From positions 1-43,667 of the forward strand of contig JAHDGZ010000007.1 of NCBI GenBank assembly GCA_020631605.1: DNA of 43,667 bases, written 5' to 3'. Position 1 is the stretch's first letter. Each line of letters starts with the position of its first letter. The notes under the pieces were generated by a model. It made no database searches and had not been told where the DNA came from. It worked only from the letters and a program-made list of their open reading frames with translations. Origin of the DNA: a bacterium (GTDB lineage: Bacteria > Patescibacteriota > Gracilibacteria > Absconditabacterales > Absconditicoccaceae). Of the stretch, positions 19,101 through 31,136 are shown in pieces. A program made the position numbers and the translations under genes.

Positions 19101-22100
19101 ATCAATATTGATGTGCCATTGAATCTTCACTACAATGAAGTTCAATTCGAAGAGTGTATAACAAATGGCGGAGACCCAGATGGCTGTTATATCAGATCTA
19201 TTGGAAACTTGATACAATATTGCTACGAGCCATGATGTGAGATAACTAAGCAGTCAACTCCACTAGAAATTGCAGAATGTGCACTTCCAAGTTGTTCTTA
19301 TGATGAATGTATGGCGTCATGTGCTGCCGATCATGATACTGCCACTTGTGAGCAAAAGATCTGTGGAGGTATAACAACTACGATTGTGTGAGCAGGAGCA
19401 TATTTGAATAATGCTAACCTGGATTACAGTATAGAAACTATAGATGCCTTTTCTCAATGTGTTTTTGAAAATGGATATATGACATATCCACAAGTATCAA
19501 ATAATGGACCGCTATGGACATATCACCTAACCATTGATGACACGGGAGTGACATGAATAGATATTGATTATCAAACTCTTGTTAATCCAATTACAACAAC
19601 AGCAACAATAAATCTACTTGGTGTGGTAAGCGTGCCAGTTGAAATACCAGGAAGAAATGATAATGGACTTATCTATGTCTCAGCAGAATATGCCTATCCA
19701 GGATGAGCATGTCTAGAAGATGCTATGCAAGCTTGAGTGTCATTTGAAGTAAATAACTATATCAGGTATGATGATGCATGATGTGTATCAATAGGTGATG
19801 GGGATATCCCACCTGGGACATTCCCAACACCTCTACCGCCTTCTTTCCCACCTGCGCCACCAACACCACCGACACCATCCTTTGCTACAGTGAATCCACT
19901 CATGGTAACGGAAAAATATCATGATAGTATGATCATCGATACAGCAGGAACAGTGAAATACTATATTGAGACGATGTCATGGTGAGCTTTGGTAGATAAC
20001 ACATTTGTTTTCGACAAGATTCCTGATGGTACAGATTTTGTAAGCGCATATACAGATGGTATGTTCCCAGCTGGATCAATGATTGAGAATGCAGATGCAG
20101 ACGGATATGTCTGTGAGGGATGTACTGTATGGTTTTATGGAAGTATGTCATGATGACCATGGGACTACTATAGTCCATGAGTAGGTTATGATCCAAATAA
20201 CCCAATTCCAAACGATCCAGCAAGTCTGTGATTCCAACAAGGAACCGAAACATCTCCTGGAATCTGGGCACCACCAACTGGGATGACACCAAGCACAGTA
20301 GAGTGGTTAGCATTTGGAATTAATAATGTAGATCCAGGAAGGAGTATCATATCAGATCCTTGGCTACAATCATATGGTTTTGATGCGGTCAATTCTAGCA
20401 ATGTAGCTGGTGATTTGATCTACAATGACACTGCAACCAATAGTGATGTTTTGATTCAATCGGTAAGTAATTATGTAGTGACTGCACTTATCCCTACTCA
20501 TATTTATGACTTAGCTTTGATCAAAGAGTTTGGGAGTGGATATAATGGAAATGTAACAGCAGGAGATACCGTATGATTTACTCTAACAGTACACAATCAA
20601 GGGACCTTGCCAGTTTGGAATATTCAATTAAGTGACTATTATCCTAGTGAACTAACACTAATAGAAACAGGATGATGGATGGATGTGTCATGAACAGCTC
20701 AATATATGATCACAGATATTATACCAGCAGCTAATTCAGTCAGTGTTGATGTTTTCTTTACGGTAAACGCCACACCAACAAGCGAAATGCCAAACCGAGC
20801 AGAAATATCTCAAGACAACAGTGCTTCATATGCTATGTCAGATTCAGATTCAACACCAGATGCGACTAATGCTGATTGTTTCTTGCTAGACAATAGTCTT
20901 ACAGGTAATGCTCTAGGGGATCCTACATGTGATGGGGTTGAAGATGATGAAGATGATCATGATGTGGAATATATTGGTAGTCAAATAGGTGAATGTGGAT
21001 CGACATATGGATGAGCAACGCTATATGACTTTGACAACAATGGTGATATCATTGATATAAATACAGCATGATTATGTGATGTGGGTACAGCAACATGATT
21101 CAGTTATAACACAGGAACACATACCTTTGCTTGGACCTGTGATACTCCAGGAGAAGATGCTAGTTGTTCTGCAACAGAAAGTCGATGTGGGGATGATATT
21201 GTAGGAGAGTGAATATGATATACAGACCAAGAAGAATGTGATGATGGATCGGCAAATAGTGATAGTTCACCCGATGCATGTAGAACAACTTGTGAAAATC
21301 CATCATGTGGAGATGGAGTACAAGATACAGGAGAAGCATGTGATGATGGTAATAATACTCCAGGAGATGGTTGTGATGATGTTTGCCAAGCTGAGTATGT
21401 TTGTGGAGATTGAGTACAAGAATGACCAGAAGCCTGTGATGATGGTAATGTAGTAAGCTGAGATGGATGTACTGATATGTGTATTGTTGAATATTGTGGA
21501 GATGGAGTAGACAACAATGGAAGCAATGAAGCTTGTGATGATGGCAATACAGATGAAAATGATTTGTGTAATAATTCATGTGAGATTACTACTTGTGGAG
21601 ATTGAACCATTCAAAGTCCAAATGGAGCTTGATCTGATGGAACTACGAATACAGGAGACGAAGAATGTGATGACGGAGCAGCAAATAGTGATAGCTTGCC
21701 AGATGCATGTAGAACATCCTGTATAGATCCATCATGTGGAGATGGAGTGCAGGACGCTGGAGAAGCTTGTGATGATGGAGCCAATGGTGATATTTGAGAT
21801 GGATGTAATGACGCATGTGAAATAACAGTAAATGCTGAATGTTGATCTGCATACTCAGGTGCATTACTCTATGATTTTGATAATAGTGGAGATCTCATTG
21901 ATGAAAATACATCCGGATTATGTGATGAATGAGCAGTAGTAGGTTTTGCCTATGATAGTGGGAATCATGCTTGGAGTTGGAATTGTGATACCAATGGACT
22001 AGATGCTACATGCTGAGCAACAGAAAGCCGATGTGGAGATGGATCTATAGGGACAGGAGTTGGCTACACAGCTGGGGATGAGGTATGTGATGATGGAAAT

Positions 22101-25100
22101 AATACTGACTATGATGGATGTTCTGGTCTTTGTGAGGCTGAGTACTGCTTAATTGATGGGTACCTTTATATTGATGTGAATAACAACGACAACTATGATC
22201 TAGGAATAGATACTCCAATTGATGGTATTGATGTAACTCTAGAAAGTGCTGCAGGAAACATAGTGTACGAAACAAGCACAATAGCATGAACTGATGATAG
22301 AACAACAGATGATGATGGGTACTATAGTTTTGAAAGCTTAGATTGTCTTCATGATTATACATTAACTTATGACAACACTACTGTATATTATGCAGACAGT
22401 GCACAACATGAACAAAGCACACAGCAACCTAGTCAAGAAAATACTCTAGTAGAAGATTCTTTCTTTACTGCTACATTGTATGAATCTAACAATAACAACT
22501 TCTGACTTACTTTGTATGATTTGAGTATAACAAAAGCGATTTCTTGAACTGCATACTATTCAGGAACAGATCTAATTCCATTTAACTTAGATGGGGTAGT
22601 CTGAGGTGTCAATTATACGATGGTAGAAGATGGTGATATTGTTTACTATACGCTAACCTTTACTAATGCAGGACCTACAGACGCACTCAATGTGACTGTA
22701 AGAGATTGGTTTGATGCAAACGAGATTCAAGTCTTGAATGTTTCTCCACTATCAGTACCAAATGGGGCAACAGTAACAACAACAATAGACAATACTTTGT
22801 GAATGCTAGCAATAGCTCTTGATCAAGCATTCCACCAAGGAGATGTGTATGTGATGGAAGTTGAAACACAAATCAGTGGTCTTGACGATCAAGTAGTAGA
22901 AAACAATACAAGTGTCTACACCCCATGAGGGACAGGAGATGCAGTTGAGCAACACTATAGTCCAGGAGACGACTTTGAAAACAATGAAGATGATGTGAGT
23001 TTAGCGATTAGATGATGTGATATTTATGGATATGTCTATTTGGATATAGCAGATAATGATCAATATGATACTTCTGTGGATACTGCGCTACAATGAATCA
23101 CGGTGACTTTGAGTAATGGAGAAACAACTCTAACAAATGGAAATGGTTACTACGAGTTTACTGAACTTAGTTGTAGGCCAATATATACAGTGTCATATGT
23201 TGACCATGCAACATACGAAGAAGATTCATCTCAGGATCAGTATACAAGTCCAGGACGAGCTCCAGGTGCAGATGAGAAGACAATTGTTGTTCGGCCATCA
23301 GAGTTCTTTGATGGATACAAAAATGAAGAAGTAAGTGAAGATAACAACTTCGGTCTAGTAGCATATGATTTGACAGTTGTAAAAGAAGTAGATACAGTAA
23401 GAACAACAACATTCACTGATACGACATCTAATGGGACAAAAGAACCAGCACTAACATTCACAGATGTAGATATTGAGTATGAATTAACGATAGGAAATGT
23501 TGGTCCTACTACTGCATACAATATCAGAGTGACAGATACATTTGATCCTAGTCAATTGACGATTGTGTCAGTAGATGCAACAAATCTACCTGGATCACCA
23601 GTAGTAACAATTGATAATACAATTGGTGAAGTAGTCATTAGTGGTATAGATTCTATTGATGCAGATGATTCATACGTGATCACTATGGTAGCCCAAGCAG
23701 ATGCACCAGCTGGAACTGTAATCGATAATACAGTAGAGATATACACAGAGGATTACTACGATGCAGCGATTGAAAACGATACTGAAGATCCAAAAGAAGA
23801 GCCAGGAGATAATCCTAGATATGAGAATAATGAGTACCTATCTCAGATTGAGATAGAGGCTACATGTGCAATCGATGGATTCTTGTATATTGATGTGACT
23901 AACAATGAAGTATACATGCCAGATGCAAACCCAGGAGATCTTGCATTCCCAGTGAGTGCCATACCAATAGTCGTAACTGATGCTGGAGGAACAGCTGTGA
24001 TGACTGTGGATGGGACTAGCGCAGATACACAGACAACCACTGATTCATACTACTACACTGATAGACTAGATTGTTTGGAGTCTTACATTGTATGTTATGA
24101 TCAAAGTATGTGATTCTTAGCAGATCATAGCCAATTTGAGCATGATATGTCAAGTGATACAGACAACCTGACAAGACATTGTATCTCTGTGCCAGCATCA
24201 GCATTTGATGAGCCTACTACACAAACAATTGTATCACCATTTGCAGATAGCACGCAAAGAGCTCAATACACAGATGATGAGACGCAGAATATCTCGCCAA
24301 ATAACAACTTCGGTATAGTACAATATGATCTCTATATAGACAAGACATTCGTATCAAATAGTTTTGGTGGACAAACACGAGCAAATACTTTTGTTTCAAA
24401 TGGAACAGCATATGATGCGATTGAAAGCGAAGATGTAGTCATTTATGAGATTGTAGCAGGTAACAATGGTCCTGCACCAGCAATGAATGTAACAGTTACT
24501 GACTATATCCCAACGAATCTTACTGTAACAGATGTGCGCCTGACGAATAGTGTTGTATCTACTCTGGTTGACGTGAGTGATCTAGTGATAGATCGAACAT
24601 CTACACCAGGAGAGATTATCATTACTATGCCACAGTTCATGTTTGCAGATGATGTCTATACCTTTGAGGTAGAGGGGACGATGATCGGTGATCACGAAGA
24701 AATTATCAACAACCTTGCTACAATTTACACTCCAGCAGGAACAGATGATGTGATAGAAGCGAACTATAGTATTGGATGAGATACTGATGGAGACGGAATA
24801 GATGAAGACTTCGATAATAACGAAAGTGATATAGATATTATCGTAAGACACTGTACAACAGACGGAGAGGTATACTTAGATATCGCCAATGATGATATAC
24901 GTAATACACTAGACGAAGAGCAATCATGACAACTCATCACATTTAGCTCAGACCATGAGAGCTTCACAACAACAACAAATGATGATGGATATTATGAATT
25001 TGCAGAACATTCATGTAGATATGACGTTGAAATAACTTTCACTAACACAACTGAATATGGAGAAGATTCAGCACAATATGAACAAACTACACAACAGACT

Positions 25101-27248
25101 GATCCTCTTCTTATAGAGGTACCTCAATCAAGTTATATATCAGACGAACTAAGTATATCAAATAATTTTGGTGTAGTCTTGTATAACTTAGCTATTCAAA
25201 AATGGGTAGAAGATGTGAAAGAAATTGAAGTGTACAATTACTCACTAGTACGTTTCACTATAGAAATCACCAATGAATGACCAACAACGGCATATGATGT
25301 GGTAGTAACAGATACAACAAATGATTATGTTACCCCAGCGATGAACACACTAGTATGAGTGCCTAGTTCTTATGTGTCACCACTCAATTGAAATGAATTT
25401 ACGATTACATTCCCAAGTTTAGAAGCAGGAGAGACTTATATGATTGAGTATCTTTGATATGTAGAAGACCCAATCAATCTTGAAGAAGTAACAGGAACAA
25501 ACGATGCATCTATCTATGTAGGAGATCCGATGACAGATCCAATAGAAGACAACCATAATGAAGAATTTACAGACAATGATGATGCAAACATCTTGACTAT
25601 TATACCTGTCGCAATAGGTAATGAGCTGCCACAATCATTCTGTGGGAACGAAAGAGTTGATGATGGAGAAGAATGCGACGAAGGTCCAATTAATGGTCAA
25701 TACAACAGATGAGCAACATGTAGTGCAGTTTGTAAGTTACCGGTATGTGGAGATGCATTCCTAAATGACGAGACGGAACAATGTGATGATGGAAATCTCA
25801 TGAATGGTGATTGATGTTCTGAAACATGTCAGATAGAAACATGTCAAGATGGTGTATATGACAAAGAAACTGAAGAATGTGATCCAAACGATCCAGATAA
25901 AACAAACCGATCTGAGGACGGTATCGGATGTTCAGAAGAATGTACATTGACTCACCAAGCACCTAAGGTATGTGTGATTGATGGACATGTATATCACGAT
26001 AGTGGCGACTTAGATGGAGATGATAGTTACAATGGAGACAATGAAATAGATACTGTTGAGGTAATGCTAGAATCTTCTGATGGAGAGCTTCTAAATATGC
26101 AATCAACAGATGACGATGGATACTATATGTTTGAGGTTGATTGTGATGAGGATCACGTAGTAGTGCTTGGAGAAACACCATGATACGAGAAAGATTCTGC
26201 ACAGCGTATGCAAGAAGAACAGCAAGAAAAAGAAGGAAGAATTGAGATCCCAGCAACATATTTTGAAGAAGAAGAACTAGTGCCAAACAATAATTTTGGA
26301 TTAGTCTTAGAAGAGCTCTTAGGTGAATCTCCATTTGTGATGCCAACACTTCACCTAGATACCGGAACACCTGATCAGTTTAGTACTATGCTCAGGGATG
26401 CTAACATCAAAACATATGAAGGAAACCCAAGAGTAGGTACTAAGTCAGCGTCATGGGCGCATATCCCAACTGAAGTAACAACATTTGGCTATTGGATGGA
26501 AAAAATGCCTTCTGAGTATCATGGAGCAGAATACTATGTGAACGTTGATGCATTGGGGATCATGTATCCAGTATGAACCTTGACAGACAAGGCAGCAACA
26601 GATTATTCAGAAAGAGAAATGCTAGATGCACTCAAAAATGGAGCTCTTCTGATGCCTGGTACATTGAGACCACAGGATTCATTTGAAGGAACAACATCTC
26701 TAGTAGGACATGCAGCTTCTCTCCTAACTGAAGGAATTGATGAAGATCTTCAAGCTATCTTTGAAACACTACCTTTTGCTAAAGAAGGGATGCATATTAG
26801 AATCTTTGCTAGAGATGCTGCAGGATCGTATACAACATATGAATATGAAGTGATAGAGATTATGAGAAATCTTACTAAATACGATATGTCCAACTATGAA
26901 AAATATGAAGGGCAAGATACCTTGCATTTGATCACTTGTCGATGGGAAGAAGATAAGTTTATTGGTAATCTGAACGGTAGACTTGCTGTGATTGCCAAGC
27001 CAGTAGGAGAACATAAAGTAGAACATTATGTTGCACCTAATCAAGAACAAAAACAAAATTCTACACTAGGTGCAAGATATATGGAGGTAATTGATGCTTT
27101 TGTCGAGGCTCTTGAGCCAGAAAGATACTCAGAAGTGGTGGAGAAAGTAGAATCTCTCATGGAAGGACTCTCATCTATGTGATTATCAGCCGAAAAAGAA
27201 AGCTTGATGAGATGAGTACTGCAATATCTTGTTAGCAAGTTGGAATAG
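16143..27248 (+). CDS. Giant modular surface protein with its own C-terminal sortase domain, 3701 aa
   Basis: One frame runs from ATG 16143 to TAG 27246-27248 with no TAA or TAG. Residues 1-33 are a signal peptide (VVATIFLGAQMF, then ALYA). Modules seen: a beta-rich N-terminal third; a Cys-rich motif near 490-525 followed by eleven Gly; a Pro linker (about 1220-1247); a first DUF11-like domain near 1460; a run of Myxococcus-type CGDG...CDDG repeats (about 1680-2000); then SdrD/CnaB-like modules starting at Cys 2002, 2292, 2575, 2904 and 3277 alternating with DUF11-like domains (SITKAIS, TVVKEVD, YIDKTFV, AIQKWVE). Residues about 3396-3640 form a sortase fold: GH at 3522-3523, TLHLITC ending at Cys 3599, and Arg 3613 in NGRLAVIAKP. 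A helical tail follows; no C-terminal membrane helix or LPXTG-like anchor is apparent. It is probably an adhesin or filament. Confidence 0.92.
17718..17750 (+). repeat. Poly-glycine linker written mainly with TGA
   Basis: Eleven consecutive Gly codons inside the giant surface protein, of which eight are TGA, two GGT and one GGA; the DNA is a near-tandem repeat of TGATGAGGT. It connects a Cys-rich motif to the next domain. Confidence 0.85.
21184..22146 (+). repeat. Cys-rich CGDG/CDDG repeat array in the giant surface protein
   Basis: Seven units with the pattern C-G-D-[GD]...E.C.DDG...DGC...C start near 21187, 21310, 21403, 21499, 21595, 21736 and 22033. The last is separated from the sixth by a spacer that itself recurs (compare 20995-21183 with 21838-22032). 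Further single units lie at about 17611 and three more at about 25641, 25747 and 25845. The pattern matches the Myxococcus cysteine-rich repeat. Paired cysteines and Asp-rich loops suggest disulfide- and Ca2+-stabilised modules. Confidence 0.8.
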
Positions 27249-27264
27249 TACTTAGTAATAAAAA

Positions 27265-27316
27265 CTAAGAAAGATTAAAAGAAAGAAGCCCTATGGATAC
27301 GGGGTTTTTTTCTTAG
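27265..27316 (+). terminator. Terminator after the giant surface gene
   Basis: The inner GCCC...GGGG hairpin (27288-27304) is followed by seven T; an outer 8-bp pairing CTAAGAAA (27265-27272) / TTTCTTAG (27309-27316) encloses it. The inner stem has a mismatch, so the exact form is uncertain. Confidence 0.55.
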
Positions 27317-27344
27317 CTCTAAACGTATGGATCATGAGGAGATA

Positions 27345-27372
27345 TTGCAATACACTAGGTATTATCTAATAC
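27345..27372 (+). promoter_or_regulatory. Candidate thrS promoter
   Basis: TTGCAA (27345-27350), spacer 16, TAATAC (27367-27372), 34 bases before the thrS ATG. Confidence 0.4.
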
Positions 27373-27406
27373 TAGCATCACATTTATGTCTTTATAAAAA
27401 AGAACT

Positions 27407-29302
27407 ATGGCAGATCCAAAGGTATTCCCACTAGAAACTATTCGTCATACACGAGCGCATCTTTTGGCTCAAGCAGTCCAAAGATATATAGATGCTAACG
27501 TACAACTAGGAACGGGACCTTGGACCGATACCTGATTTTATTACGACATGCTTTTTTCAGAGTCAGTCGAGTTTGGAGAAAAACAGCTAAAAGAGTTAAC
27601 AAAATCGGTGAAGCAGGTAGCAAAAGAGCCACAGTCTTTTGTATTCTTTGAGTGCGATATTGATGATGGATACACTATCAACAAACTAACCAATCAAACA
27701 TTCAAGGATGAATTATTGGATAAATTTATAGCAAAAGGAGAGACTAAAATAAGCTACTATCTGAATGTGGTGCCTCAAGCAGTACTAGATAATATGCGCA
27801 ATACAAAAGATTGATATATCGAAATGTATCAATGAGTAACAGATTTTTTTCGTTGAAAGGAAACGATAACAGCAGAACAAGGAGTAGTGTTTTTAGATCT
27901 CTGCGCTTGACCTCATGTAGAGCTAACCAAAGAAGATCTCAATGCTCATGGGATGAAGTTGAATAAGTTGGCAGGTGCGTATTGGCAGGCAGATGAAAAG
28001 AATGCACAGATGACCAGGATATATGGTTTAGCATTTGAGGACAAAGAAGCCTTGTCATCTTATGAAGCTATGATGGAAGAGGCAAAGAAAAGAGATCACA
28101 GAACACTAGGGCAAAAGCATGAACTCTTTGCTTTTGATGATGAAGTAGGACCTTGATTACCATTGCGATTACCCAATGGTGCAGTCATCGTAGAAGAGCT
28201 TGAGAGATTTGCAAAAGAAACAGAAGAAGGTTACTGATATAAACGTGTACGTAGCCCACATATAGCAAAGGATAAGCTCTATATCAGATCATGACATCTG
28301 CCGTATTATGAAGAAGATATGTTCCCTCCTATGGAGTTAGATAATGAAAAATATTATCTCAAAGCAATGAACTGTCCGCATCATCATAAAATTTTTGGGG
28401 CGTTTCCAAAAAGTTATAGAGATCTACCGGCAAGATATGCAGAGTATGGGCACTGCTATAGATACGAAGACAGTGGATCGCTGTTTGGTTTGATGCGTGT
28501 GAGATCTTTGTGTATGAATGATGCACATATCTATTGTACGCCAGAGCAGTTTGAAGAAGAGTTTGTGAAGGTGATAGAGATGTATCTCTATTATTTCAAA
28601 ACATTTGGAATAGAGAAGTATGAGATGAGATTATCAAAACACAACAAAGAATGACTATGAAAAAAATATGTGGATAATGAGGCATTGTGGATTCAAACTG
28701 AGGAGCAAGTAAGAAAAGCGCTAGTGGCATCAGGTGTGCCTTTCGTTGAAGCGGAATGAGAGGCGGCATTCTATGGGCCAAAAATAGACGTTCAAATATG
28801 GTCAGCAATCTGAAGAGAGTTTACACTAGCAACAAATCAGTTAGACTTCGCAGTTCCAGAAAGATTCAACCTGACATATACTGATCAGGATGGTGAAGCA
28901 AAAACACCGATATGTATACACAGAGCACCATTAAGTACTCATGAAAGAATGGTATGATTTTTGATAGAAGAATATGCAGGTGCATTTCCCGTCTGGTTGT
29001 CACCTGTACAAGCAAGAGTAATCCCTGTTGCAGAGACATTCAATGAATATGGACAGATAGTGGTACAAAAGCTGAAAGAAGCGTGAATTAGAGTAGAAAT
29101 AGATGATTCAAGTGACTCATTTTCAAAAAAGATTAGAAATGGAGAGATGATGAAAGTACCCTATCTCTTGGTTATCGGTCAGCAAGAAGTAGATAATCAA
29201 TCAGTTAATGCCAGAAATTTCAAATCCAAAGATCAAAAAGAATTGGCGCTCGATGTCTTTGTTGCTCAGATTGTAGACGAATATAAGAACAGAGTTATCT
29301 AG
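27407..29302 (+). CDS. thrS: Threonyl-tRNA synthetase without TGS domain, 631 aa
   Basis: ThrRS charges tRNA-Thr. ATG 27407 puts the editing-domain motif HTRAH at residues 14-18, so the N-terminal TGS domain of typical enzymes is absent; TAA in the sequence before this ATG rules out a longer start. The editing site DLCAGPHVE (Gly=TGA) is present. The catalytic core shows KAMNCPHH, motif 2 [15 protein letters not shown] and motif 3 [20 protein letters not shown], and the anticodon-binding domain starts at [13 protein letters not shown]. After motif 2 the usual GFTQDDAH is SLCMNDAH here. The stop overlaps the end of the convergent HD gene by 8 bases. Confidence 0.96.
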
Positions 29303-30035
29303 TGAGCAGTGGCTGATTTTTAAGGTTTTCTAAATTGACCTTAAATTGTTGATAGAATCATCAAGGTATGTGGAAATATTTTTCAGTAAGTACATTTTCA
29401 AGTGAGAGAAGACTTTCAAGAAATGGAACACTAGTAGCCACAAATTCTTCTATTCAAATAGGCTCTTGTCATGAGATCATATTTGTTTCTTTGATGAGAT
29501 TTTTTGAATTAGTGAAAAAAACCTCTCGTTTAGCTCATAGTCATCTGGTATCAGAAGCTCTAGAAATTTTCTGCATTTCAGAATCAAAGTCTCTACTTGT
29601 AAGATCTGTCGCTAAAATACCAAGAGAGGTAAGTGCTATTCTTCCATCTCACAGAGATCTTTCTGAAGCATCTTTCAGATACAGATCATTGCTATATTCT
29701 TCTTTTGACTTGAAGCCTAGTGATGTATGGTCTTTATGAAAACCAGCATCGTGTCGCATTCATTCATCAATCAGAAGTGGCAGTAATTCTTCTTGTCACA
29801 GCTTTTGGGCTATCATAAGGCTAGCATTTGTTTTAGTTAATGCATGTCCTATATTGTGATATGGAAGATCTATATAATGTTTTTCTACACGTGAATAGAT
29901 ATCCTTTAATTCGTTAAAGAGATCTTTTCTTCATCTGAGAAGAAAGGCAGACCATTGCCAATTCTTCGCTACTAATGTGTTAAGATCGTTAAAGTCTTCT
30001 TTGTCAAAAATTGGATATTTAGTGAAATCAGCCAT
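29295..30035 (-). CDS. HD-superfamily predicted metal-dependent hydrolase, 246 aa
   Basis: ATG 30035-30033, TAA 29297-29295. The metal-binding residues of a small HD hydrolase are visible: YHNIGHA with His 60 and His 64, and EGMRHDAGFHKD with His 95-Asp 96. The surrounding helices and the C-terminal region (FVATSVPFLESLLSL) fit an all-helical HD fold. Family members hydrolyse phosphate esters of nucleotides or second messengers; the substrate is unknown. It has no RelA/SpoT-type synthetase part. It is convergent with thrS with an 8-base overlap of coding ends and no terminator between. Confidence 0.8.
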
Positions 30036-30143
30036 TGTGTATATTCGATAAATATTATGAATAAGATAAACATGATGTCAACCAAGTCAAAAGATTATGT
30101 ACTGACTGATAACTTGCAAATTACGAAAAGAACTATACTATAG

Positions 30144-30168
30144 TAGCACCTTTATATATTACGTGCTA
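30144..30168. promoter_or_regulatory. Inverted repeat just before htpX
   Basis: TAGCAC (30144-30149) and GTGCTA (30163-30168) are perfect 6-base arms 13 bases apart, ending 7 bases before the ATG. It could be an operator or a hairpin over the translation start. The second arm overlaps TGCTATAAT (30164-30172), an extended -10-like sequence too close to the ATG to act as a usual promoter. Confidence 0.35.
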
Positions 30169-30175
30169 TAATCTA

Positions 30176-31084
30176 ATGACAAAAACACTAAGAAGATGGG
30201 GATTGTTCATTGTTACCAATATCGCTATTATAGTGATGATAAGTATAGTGCTACGAGTACTAGAAGCATATTTTGGAGTACAGATTTCAACTGGATGATA
30301 TTCTGGACTATTAGTATTTGCCGCTATATTTTGATTTGCAGGAGCATTAATTAATTTACAAATCAGTAGGTGGCTCGCCAAAAGAGCGTATAAGATTGCG
30401 CTTATTGATCAAAATATTGCTACAACGGACCCTAAGCTAGCTATAGTCTATAATACGGTTGCAAAAATAGCGACACAAGAATGAATTACTATGCCAGAAG
30501 TGTGATACTATCAACAAAAATCACCAAATGCTTTTGCAACTGGGCCCAGTAGGAACAAATCATTAGTAGCAGTTTCGACATGACTTATGTCAGCAATGAC
30601 AGAGAATGAAATAGCAGCTGTAGTAGCTCATGAAATGACGCATATAATGAATGGAGATATGGTAACCATGACACTCCTTCAATGAATTATGAATACGTTT
30701 ATTATTTTCTTTTCTAGAGTTGCAGCACAAGCAGTATCTGCAGCATCGAGAGATAGTGGAAGATGAGGTCTAGGTTGAATGTCTTACTTTCTTCTTGTGA
30801 TAGTCTTTGATGTGGTATTGGGATTCTTGGCCTCATTTATCCTTATGGCATATAGCAGAAAAAGAGAATTTAGAGCAGATGCTGGCGCAGCAGGATACGT
30901 AGGAAGCAACCATATGATTGATGCGCTACGTAAGTTAGGAGATTTCAAGAATACTAAAGCAAAACAAGATGGGTTCGCTATCATGAAGATATCATGAGGA
31001 AAGACATGGATGAACTTGATGAGATCACACCCACCAATCGAGAAGAGGATAGAGGCGCTACAAAATTTGCAGTATTCGTCATAA
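30176..31084 (+). CDS. htpX: HtpX-family membrane zinc metalloprotease (M48), 302 aa
   Basis: HtpX degrades misfolded membrane proteins. Two N-terminal helices ([17 protein letters not shown] and [18 protein letters not shown]) precede the catalytic domain. The zinc site is [14 protein letters not shown] with His 152, Glu 153 and His 156, and the third ligand is the Glu of [15 protein letters not shown]. Two further helices flank a Gly-rich loop (residues about 195-230). The [11 protein letters not shown] ending is typical. At least six glycines are TGA. An inverted repeat lies directly upstream and may control stress expression, by inference. Confidence 0.95.
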
Positions 31085-31136
31085 AACGATACACTCTCGT
31101 TGTGAGCATACTTTTATACATTTTTTGATACTTACT

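Noticed and set aside
21184-22146. Short regular DNA repeats resembling a CRISPR array
   Set aside because: The repeats are codons of a Cys-rich protein module in one open frame, differ between copies, and have no unique spacers or cas genes.
16143-27248. A cluster of many separate small genes
   Set aside because: All fragments are in the same frame and are separated only by TGA, which is glycine here.
30164-30172. TGCTATAAT as an extended -10 promoter for htpX
   Set aside because: It ends only 3 bases before the ATG, so transcription would start at or after the start codon.
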